From Paenibacillus polygoni (GTDB lineage: Bacteria; Bacillota; Bacilli; Paenibacillales; Paenibacillaceae): a stretch of 64,000 nt of DNA. Position 1 is the first letter of the stretch, and the number at the start of each line of letters is the position of its first letter. The stretch is from the NCBI RefSeq assembly GCF_030263935.1, contig NZ_CP127162.1, forward strand, positions 4,616,001 to 4,680,000, in the 5' to 3' direction. This document shows positions 24,303-30,836 of the stretch, one piece after another. The position numbers and the translations under genes are program-made. The notes under the pieces are model-generated. The model made no database searches. It worked only from the letters and a program-made list of their open reading frames with translations, and was not told the origin of the DNA.

Positions 24303-25376
24303 TTATAAATATCCTCTAACCGGGACCGCGTAGATCAAATGAAGTCTTTTCTGGATTTCTTTCGTCTTGGTCACGTACCCCTGTTCTTCTAAGAAGCTAG
24401 TTAACCGAGAACGATCGGCATAATAGGATTTTTCAATATCAGTAATGACATCGTCTCTCCCATCTTCTCTGAGCATATGCAGATACTCTTCTCTCGCCTG
24501 ATGATCCTCAAACATAAAATCGACGATACCAATACGTCCGTGGGGCTTCAAAATTCGCTTGATCTCAAGCAGCGCAAGCAGCTTCTGGTCTTCTGTAAGG
24601 TGATGGAGAGCGTAGCTCATTACCGCAAAATCAAATTGATAATCATCATAAGGAATCGCCAAAAAATTACCGAGCCTCACCTCATACCCCGGATGTTTGC
24701 GCTCTGCCTCCCTCAGCATGGCAATGGATTGGTCCATCCCCTTCATCTCTATCCCATTCTCCATAAATAAGGCAGCTAGATTGCCTGTCCCTGTTCCAAG
24801 ATCGACCCCTTTCTCCCCTTTCTTTGGCTGAACAGCTTCCAGTACTTTTTGTAAGGCAGTACGGTAACTTGGATAGGCTCCATATTGCTGCTGTGTTTTT
24901 TCTACCCGTTCGTCATGATGGACAGCATGCGAGTCATAGTTCCAGTGGTCCCGCCAGGAAGACCGCAGTTTTTTCGCATACCGCAAGCTAGCCGTCCATT
25001 CATAGATATCATCCCACTCCAGCTTCGCCTGCTCCTTCCCTTTTGCAATGATTCGGTCGGTCGTTTCAATGGAGTGCCTGATCTCTACCATCTGAGAAAA
25101 CAGAACCGCTCTTTGCAGCTCCAAATGATGAAGAACATCCTCACTGTCTCCTGCCTCCATCTCAGCAAGTACACAGCCGATCTCTTCTAAAGACATTCCT
25201 ACTTCTCTTAAAGAAACAATCGTTTGGAGTCTTGCTGCGTCCTGTTCTGTAAACAGCCGATAACCACTGCTCTCCTGCTTGGCAGGCGTGATCAGGCCTT
25301 TCTCCTCATAATAACGAATCGTTCTTGCCGATATTTGAAGCCGCTCTGAAAGTTCCTTAATCAGCAACATATTCAT
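24303..25376 (-). CDS. MerR family regulator fused to a SAM-dependent methyltransferase
   Basis: A 357-residue two-domain protein. Residues 1-75 form a MerR winged helix (LSERLQISARTIRYYEEKGLIT split around residues 10-30, SSGYRLFTEQD, MSLEEIG), followed by a dimerisation helix. Residues about 155-350 form a class I SAM methyltransferase with motif I VDLGTGTGN (191-199), an acidic motif II region (MKGMDQS), ALHHLTEDQ and LKPHGRIGIVDFM. So it may sense a methyl acceptor or SAM status through its own catalytic domain. The ATG at 25376 has GGGGG seven bases upstream. Its promoter carries a perfect 10-1-10 operator, and a related operator drives the gene directly downstream, suggesting one circuit. 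Confidence 0.88.
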   Translation of the reverse strand: MNMLLIKELSERLQISARTIRYYEEKGLITPAKQESSGYRLFTEQDAARLQTIVSLREVGMSLEEIGCVLAEMEAGDSEDVLHHLELQRAVLFSQMVEIRHSIETTDRIIAKGKEQAKLEWDDIYEWTASLRYAKKLRSSWRDHWNYDSHAVHHDERVEKTQQQYGAYPSYRTALQKVLEAVQPKKGEKGVDLGTGTGNLAALFMENGIEMKGMDQSIAMLREAERKHPGYEVRLGNFLAIPYDDYQFDFAVMSYALHHLTEDQKLLALLEIKRILKPHGRIGIVDFMFEDHQAREEYLHMLREDGRDDVITDIEKSYYADRSRLTSFLEEQGYVTKTKEIQKRLHLIYAVPVRGYL

Positions 25377-25398
25377 ATCACTGCCCCCTTATAAATTA

Positions 25399-25429
25399 AG
25401 TATAAACCTTCACGTAACGTGAAGGTATA
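25399..25429 (-). promoter_or_regulatory. MerR-type promoter/operator of the MerR-methyltransferase gene
   Basis: Perfect 10-1-10 inverted repeat, ACCTTCACGT at 25406-25415 and ACGTGAAGGT at 25417-25426. The minus-strand -10 TATACT is at 25399-25404 and a poor -35 (TATACC) lies 19 bases away at 25424-25429. The arrangement is that of an autoregulated MerR gene. Confidence 0.78.
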
Positions 25430-25504
25430 GAGGTAGGCTTAGAGGTGGATTGGTTTACCAAGAAGACAGCAACCTTTCTCTGTTCAATAAAATTCCATTT
25501 TATC

Positions 25505-25520
25505 TGTGCTTGTAATCACA
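25505..25520. promoter_or_regulatory. Fnr/Crp-like box upstream of the DUF438-hemerythrin gene
   Basis: TGTGC-TTGTAA-TCACA, nine of ten conserved positions of TGTGA-N6-TCACA. It lies about 150 bases before the predicted start. If it is an Fnr activator site centred at -41.5, transcription would start near 25554, with a weak TAACTT -10 at 25542-25547. Confidence 0.45.
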
Positions 25521-25671
25521 AGGCAGGCAGCAGGGAGGTGATAACTTTAAAGATGTAAACAAGATCAAAGTGAAGCTTTTATATAGATTGAATCAATTTC
25601 ACAACACCTTTAGTTGCTTTAATCAGGAGGATATGAAATTGATTCAGATAAAAAATAGCAGAGGTGAAATC

Positions 25672-26928
25672 ATGAGTGAATTAATTAATAACCGTGAAAA
25701 TAGAGTTTCTGCGGATCGAGCGGATCGGATCCATATACTCAAGGATATGATTAAAGAGCTGCACCATGGAAAAAGTGTGGAGGAAGTAAAGGAAAAATTC
25801 AATCAAGCATTTGGGGAAGTATCAGTGGATGAAATTTCGGAACTTGAGCAAGTTCTCATGCAGGAAGAAGGAATACCTGTAACAGAAGTACAAAGACTAT
25901 GCAGTGTACATGCGGCGGTATTCAAAGGTTCCATCCAAGATATACACCGATCTAACAAACCCGAAGAACAGCCTGGACATCCGGTCCATACCTTTAAAAT
26001 GGAGAATAGGGAAATTGATCAACTTGTTAATTTTAAAATTGCTCTGCATCTGGATCGTTTTCTTAAGGACCCGGGGGAGTCAAATCGCTTGCAGCTGCTG
26101 GAGGATTTCAGTCTCCTATATGATGTAGACAAACACTACAGCCGCAAAGAAAATGTGCTGTTTCCTTTTCTCGAAAAATACGGTATTTATGGACCGACGA
26201 AAGTAATGTGGGCGGTAGATGACGGTATTCGAATTGGAATCAAAGAAGTCAAACAGAAACTCACTGCTTTTGATGGAGATGCCGAAGCATTAGTGGACCT
26301 GGCAAGACGTGTCTTAACCGAAGTCACAGAAATGATCTATAAAGAGGAACATATTTTATTACCTATGGCGATTAGTAAACTGACAGAAGATGAATGGCTT
26401 CAGATTGCAGCTCAAAGTGAAGAGATTGGTTACTGCCTGACTGCGCCCGATCAAGTGTGGATTCCCGAAAGAGCAGCGGAACCCGGCACAGGTGCCGGAG
26501 GAGAATCTTCTTCGCTGCAAGAAGGATTCGTTCGTATGAGTACCGGCACTTTGTCAGTTAAACAGCTCGAGACAATGCTCAATCATTTACCGGTCGATCT
26601 CACTTTTATTGATCAGAATGACATTGTACGCTATTTCTCACACGGGCCAGAAAGAATCTTCGTTCGGACCAAGGCGGTCATCGGCAGAAGTGTTCAGAAC
26701 TGCCATCCTCCGCAAAGCGTTCATGTCGTTAATCAGCTGCTTGCTGATTTCAAAGCAGGTGTCAAAGACTCGGAAGATTTTTGGATTCCTTTTAAAGATA
26801 AGTATGTCTATATCCGCTACTTCGCTGTTAGAGATGAAGAAGGGACTTATCTAGGTACGCTTGAATTCACTCAAAATATTAAGCCGATCCAGGAACTGTC
26901 AGGTCAAAAACGGATACTCTCTGAATAA
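25672..26928 (+). CDS. DUF438-hemerythrin-PAS domain sensor protein
   Basis: About 418 residues with three modules: DUF438 at the N-terminus (RIHILKDMIKELHHGKSVEE onward), a hemerythrin HHE domain with iron-ligand-type histidines (DVDKHYSRKENVLFPFLEK and MIYKEEHILLPMAI, about residues 145-245), and a C-terminal PAS-like domain (LPVDLTFIDQNDIVRYFS onward, about 305-400). Such proteins are linked to anaerobic or NO/O2 sensing, but no enzymatic domain is present and the mechanism is unknown. ATG 25672 follows GAGGTG; an alternative ATG at 25633 follows AGGAGG too closely. An Fnr-like box lies upstream. It is transcribed alone. Confidence 0.85.
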   Translation: MSELINNRENRVSADRADRIHILKDMIKELHHGKSVEEVKEKFNQAFGEVSVDEISELEQVLMQEEGIPVTEVQRLCSVHAAVFKGSIQDIHRSNKPEEQPGHPVHTFKMENREIDQLVNFKIALHLDRFLKDPGESNRLQLLEDFSLLYDVDKHYSRKENVLFPFLEKYGIYGPTKVMWAVDDGIRIGIKEVKQKLTAFDGDAEALVDLARRVLTEVTEMIYKEEHILLPMAISKLTEDEWLQIAAQSEEIGYCLTAPDQVWIPERAAEPGTGAGGESSSLQEGFVRMSTGTLSVKQLETMLNHLPVDLTFIDQNDIVRYFSHGPERIFVRTKAVIGRSVQNCHPPQSVHVVNQLLADFKAGVKDSEDFWIPFKDKYVYIRYFAVRDEEGTYLGTLEFTQNIKPIQELSGQKRILSE

Positions 26929-26972
26929 GAGGAGAGACGGTACTATAAATTGCATAATTAGTTCTGGAATAC

Positions 26973-27000
26973 AAAAAGGGAACCGGAAAATCCGGTTCCC
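26973..27000 (-). terminator. Terminator after the Abi_2 gene
   Basis: Stem GGGAACCGGA/TCCGGTTCCC (26978-26987 with 26991-27000) and a three-base loop, followed on the minus strand by CTTTTTGT. On the plus strand no T tract follows, so it serves mainly the minus-strand gene. Confidence 0.85.
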
Positions 27001-27079
27001 TCAGGTGGTAGTCCGAAAACAGCCACCGCTATTCAGTAACTATATTATACATTTCGCTCCTAAAATATGCAAGTAATGC

Positions 27080-28063
27080 CTAAATAAACTGTCTAAGTGT
27101 ACTTAATTTATGTTTTGTATCTGGAAGAAAGATCTGATTGTATATGGTCTGTGGTATCTGACTCTTAGCGTCATCAATTGCTGATTCAAATCTGTTCATA
27201 GTTTTCATCAGTTCTGTCTTAGTTAATTTAAAGCTTTTTAGGAGGTAAATCACGAGTATGAAATAATCGACAATAGTGTTAAAGGTAATATTACGTATAC
27301 TCGTGTCACGTTCAAGACTCTGTATTAACGCTCTATTTGGAGTGCTACTTCTAAACCGGGCATCAAAAATAACATCGTTATGAGCTATAGAGTTTCTAAG
27401 ATCCTTTATTTGATAAATAATACTCTCGGTAAGCTTCCCGTTAGAATCAAACGCCTGATTAAGACCTAGTGATCTTGATATAGCGTTTTTAGCGTTAAGA
27501 TTAGCAACAGAAACAAAATTTCCAAACTCTCCTATAGTAATAACTTCAAATATGGCCCAGATAGGGACGTTCTGATCATTCACGTAGAAATGCTGTATAA
27601 CATCCTTCTTAGTATTGAAATTCCTTGTTAGAGTACCATAAAACTTTTCTCTCAATACAAGTCGTTTGCTTAGAGCCTTACGATATTGTTCTGAACCACT
27701 CTGGTATGTCTTGTAGTAAGTTAAAACTGTATCAAAGATCTCATTAAAACTTGATGTTTTACTTTGATCTAGAACTACTTCTAGTACATAGTTTTTGAGT
27801 GCAGTTTCAATGAACATAATATGTCTATAGAAAATGGACTTAAGATTCATGTCCAAATCATTTACGGCTAGTATTTCATTAAAATCACTATAATGTATTT
27901 GTCTTACTTGGTTCCCAGGAGTAGATATGTACCGATAACCCTTGAATCCATGATAATACCCTATATTACGAAGCCTTCTTTTTTGAGGGCCTCCCGATAT
28001 ATTAATCTTATGTGTGTTTCTTAGATATTGCATTAATTGATTAACAGTCTTTACTTGAGACAC
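27080..28063 (-). CDS. Abi_2 (AbiD/AbiF-like) abortive-infection protein
   Basis: A 327-residue protein of the Abi_2 family, phage-defence proteins first found in lactococcal abortive infection. Family blocks are visible: an N-terminal KTVNQLMQYL, the FYRHIMFIETALKNYV helix, VPIWAIFEVITIGEFGNFV, and the DLRNSIAHND motif with Arg223 and His228 (R-x4-H), the catalytic pair of HEPN RNases. It probably cleaves RNA on phage infection and causes dormancy. The start is GTG 28063 with GGGGG seven bases upstream. The coding region looks AT-richer than its neighbours and stands alone between unrelated genes, which suggests transfer. I found no partner antitoxin or structured RNA. Confidence 0.85.
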   Translation of the reverse strand: MSQVKTVNQLMQYLRNTHKINISGGPQKRRLRNIGYYHGFKGYRYISTPGNQVRQIHYSDFNEILAVNDLDMNLKSIFYRHIMFIETALKNYVLEVVLDQSKTSSFNEIFDTVLTYYKTYQSGSEQYRKALSKRLVLREKFYGTLTRNFNTKKDVIQHFYVNDQNVPIWAIFEVITIGEFGNFVSVANLNAKNAISRSLGLNQAFDSNGKLTESIIYQIKDLRNSIAHNDVIFDARFRSSTPNRALIQSLERDTSIRNITFNTIVDYFILVIYLLKSFKLTKTELMKTMNRFESAIDDAKSQIPQTIYNQIFLPDTKHKLSTLRQFI

Positions 28064-28175
28064 ATCGCATCCCCCTTCGAACCTAGTATAGCACGGATAA
28101 TTAACAAATTGTTACATATAACCATAAAATAAGGGAATGGTAAACATTACATTTATACTGTAGAGATAACCTCTA

Positions 28176-30608
28176 TTACTTATGCAGCGGAGCTAAAAAG
28201 GTAGAAGCCAGTTCTCCCGCAGGCAAGGGACGGCTGTAATAGTAACCCTGAATTTCACTGCAATTACTTGCAACTAAGATATCCAGTTGATCCTTTGTCT
28301 CAATTCCTTCTGCAATCACGTCCATCTTCAAATGCTGAGCCATGGATATAATAGATGCTACAATGGCCTTGTCATTGTCACTTACCGCGATATCTTGGAT
28401 AAAAGAACGATCGATTTTCAGTTTGTTAATCGGGAACATTTTTAAGTAACTAAGAGAGCTGTATCCGGTCCCGAAATCATCCAGACTAATCCGTATTCCA
28501 AGACTTGATAACTCCTCAAGAATCTCACTCGATGTTTCCGCATCCATCATCATACTTTCTGTAATCTCAAGTTCCAGATACGCCGGCTGGAGTCCCGTCT
28601 CTTCTAGTATTTTTTTAATATCTCTCGCAAGATGCGGCTGATAGAACTGTTGTGATGACAGGTTTACTGATACGGGAATTAAAGGCCCTCCTTCTTCATG
28701 CCATTTATGCATTTGTCGGCAAGCTTCACGAAGAACCAAAGTTCCCAGGTTCGTTATGAGACCAATCTCTTCTGCAACAGGAATAAATAAAGCAGGCGAC
28801 AGTATTCCCTTCTCTGGATGATTCCATCTCACGAGCGCTTCTACTCCGATCAGCTTTGCTTCCCCTGCGTGGAACTGAGGCTGATAATAAAGTTCAAACT
28901 CTTCTCTCTCAATAGACTTTCGGAGCTCCCCTTCCAGTTCGACACGCTCCGTAATTTGAGCATTAAGCTCATTAGAAAAGAAATGGTAATTGTTTTTCCC
29001 CTGCTTTTTTACTTCATACATCGCCATGTCTGCATTGCGCTGCAGCTCTACGGCATCAACCCCATGCTGCGGATAAATCGCAATCCCAATGCTGGCAGTA
29101 ACATAATACTCATTATCCTTAAGCTGATAAGGCAGACCCATTTCCGTAATGATCTGCTCCGCCAGCCGGACTGCTTCTTCTTCGTTCCTAATCTCTTTCA
29201 GCAAAATAGCAAACTCATCTCCGCCCATCCGTGAGATAACGACATTCTCACCAGCTAAACATTGCTTAATACGCTTACTCATCTGCTGTAAGAACAGATC
29301 ACCATAGGCGTGTCCAAGAGAGTCATTAATGACTTTGAAACGATCCATATCCATGACCATGACGACAAAAGAATTGCCGCTTCCCTGCTGCTCTATAATC
29401 AAGTCTGATAGATCTTGATTGAACATCCGCCGATTGGGAAGCCCAGTAAGCTCATCATGAAAGGCAAGAAAATGGTTTCTTTCCTTTATTCTTTTTTCCT
29501 CCGTTACGTCTCTTGCGATAATGTAGTTCCCCATGACGTTTCCGTCGACAAGCACAGGGGCATTTACCATACTCAGGTCAATTTGTTCTCCACTGTGATG
29601 GTGGATCGCTGATTCATATCTAAGAATTTCTCCTTTTGAGGAGCGGCGATACATCTCTCTTAAGTATTCATGCTGATCGAACACAAAGATCGGAAGAATG
29701 GAGCTGATCGGCTTATATTTATAATTATCTTCATTGATTTTCATAATTTTTTCAGCTGCGGGGTTAAATCCAATAATGATATGTTCTGAATTAATAGAAA
29801 TAATGCCGTCCTGATTACTTTCATATAAGGATCTATACCATTTCTCGCTTTCCTGTTTTGCCATCTCCTGACGTGCAAACCGTCTTGTTATATATAATCC
29901 TAGAAGAGAGAGTGCAAGTGTAAGTATTGAACCTATGGTAATAAAATAAGCGAGCCATTCCTGCTGAATCATCATGACCGCGGGCTCACGCTCAAGACTT
30001 ATTTCATAGCGGGCCCCTGCCATCCCCGTGTAATGCATTCCAGCAATCCCTGTTCCCATTAATAACGCACTTGCAAATTTCTTCCCTCGTTCCCGGTACT
30101 TCTGATCTCCGAGGAAATAAAAAGTAAGTCCTAAAGCAGTAATCGATGCAGCGAAGGCAATTACAATAGATAACGTGAAATAGAAAGGATCATACGTTAT
30201 TTTAAGATCAACTGCCTCCATCCCAATGTAATGCATTGTTGAGATTCCGATCGCAAAGAGAGAAGCACCTGCGAGCAACCTTCTTTTGGATACATTCGGA
30301 TGAACAACAATATAGAGAGCAATGAATGAAGCGATAATAGCGACGAGGACAGATGCGATAATAATCTCAAAATTGTAGGAAACGGGAACCGTAAAGTTAA
30401 CAGCAAGCATGCCGACAAAGTGCATCGACCATATTCCCATTCCCATAACAACAGCGCCATATAACAGCCAAAGTCCGTAACTTTTCCCTCTGGAGCTGCT
30501 AATGGTCTTGGCTAAATTCAGAACATTATACGAAGCAAATACTGCAATAACATAAGAGAAAAAAACAAAAAAGTGATCATAAGAATTGTGTATATGTTCT
30601 ATATGCAT
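28176..30608 (-). CDS. MHYT-PAS-GGDEF-EAL cyclic-di-GMP protein
   Basis: An 810-residue membrane protein. The N-terminal MHYT domain has seven hydrophobic helices and the repeated motifs WSMHFVGMLAV, GISTMHYIGMEAV and GIAGMHYTGMAGA, proposed to bind copper and sense O2, CO or NO. A PAS domain follows (about residues 255-365), then GGDEF (MGGDEFAIL intact, so cyclase activity is possible) and EAL (GVEALVRW and ELEITESMM), so it may make or degrade c-di-GMP. The start is ATG 30608 after GGAAGAGG; the frame extends to a TTG at 30626. A perfect 16-bp palindrome lies just upstream. B. subtilis YkoW has the same architecture. Confidence 0.92.
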   Translation of the reverse strand: MHIEHIHNSYDHFFVFFSYVIAVFASYNVLNLAKTISSSRGKSYGLWLLYGAVVMGMGIWSMHFVGMLAVNFTVPVSYNFEIIIASVLVAIIASFIALYIVVHPNVSKRRLLAGASLFAIGISTMHYIGMEAVDLKITYDPFYFTLSIVIAFAASITALGLTFYFLGDQKYRERGKKFASALLMGTGIAGMHYTGMAGARYEISLEREPAVMMIQQEWLAYFITIGSILTLALSLLGLYITRRFARQEMAKQESEKWYRSLYESNQDGIISINSEHIIIGFNPAAEKIMKINEDNYKYKPISSILPIFVFDQHEYLREMYRRSSKGEILRYESAIHHHSGEQIDLSMVNAPVLVDGNVMGNYIIARDVTEEKRIKERNHFLAFHDELTGLPNRRMFNQDLSDLIIEQQGSGNSFVVMVMDMDRFKVINDSLGHAYGDLFLQQMSKRIKQCLAGENVVISRMGGDEFAILLKEIRNEEEAVRLAEQIITEMGLPYQLKDNEYYVTASIGIAIYPQHGVDAVELQRNADMAMYEVKKQGKNNYHFFSNELNAQITERVELEGELRKSIEREEFELYYQPQFHAGEAKLIGVEALVRWNHPEKGILSPALFIPVAEEIGLITNLGTLVLREACRQMHKWHEEGGPLIPVSVNLSSQQFYQPHLARDIKKILEETGLQPAYLELEITESMMMDAETSSEILEELSSLGIRISLDDFGTGYSSLSYLKMFPINKLKIDRSFIQDIAVSDNDKAIVASIISMAQHLKMDVIAEGIETKDQLDILVASNCSEIQGYYYSRPLPAGELASTFLAPLHK

Positions 30609-30625
30609 GGACAACCTCTTCCACA

Positions 30626-30641
30626 AGTGGCGATCGCCACT
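30626..30641. promoter_or_regulatory. Perfect 16-bp palindrome before the c-di-GMP gene
   Basis: AGTGGCGATCGCCACT is perfectly self-complementary and lies 18 bases upstream of the ATG, next to the ribosome-binding site. It could be a transcription-factor operator or form an RNA hairpin that affects translation. It also holds GCGATCGC, but only once in this area. Confidence 0.45.
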
Positions 30642-30736
30642 AAAAATGACGTACCTGTATAATATATCGACCTTGTGAACCTAAAATGTAACATTACAAT
30701 CTGAGGGATAACAACTTATACGAAAGCGTGCGTTTA

Positions 30737-30788
30737 TATAAAAAAGAGCATTGTTTGCCTGGCAAATGTGCCAAACAAGACAATGCTC
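30737..30788 (-). terminator. Terminator after the GH3 glycosidase
   Basis: Stem GAGCATTGT/ACAATGCTC (30746-30754 with 30780-30788) with an inner TTGCC/GGCAA-like pairing, followed on the minus strand by TTTTTTATATA. Confidence 0.8.
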
Positions 30789-30836
30789 AATGATTTAAAT
30801 CAACAACAAAGGAGCTAAAACCCCTTCTACCCCTGC

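Noticed and set aside
28064-28175. Possible abiF RNA upstream of the Abi_2 gene
   Set aside because: The segment shows a TATACT and a ribosome site but no clear stem structure by eye; a covariance search would be needed.
30629-30638. GCGATCGC as a HIP1-type genomic repeat
   Set aside because: HIP1 is abundant in cyanobacteria; here I see only this copy in the area, explained by the 16-bp palindrome.
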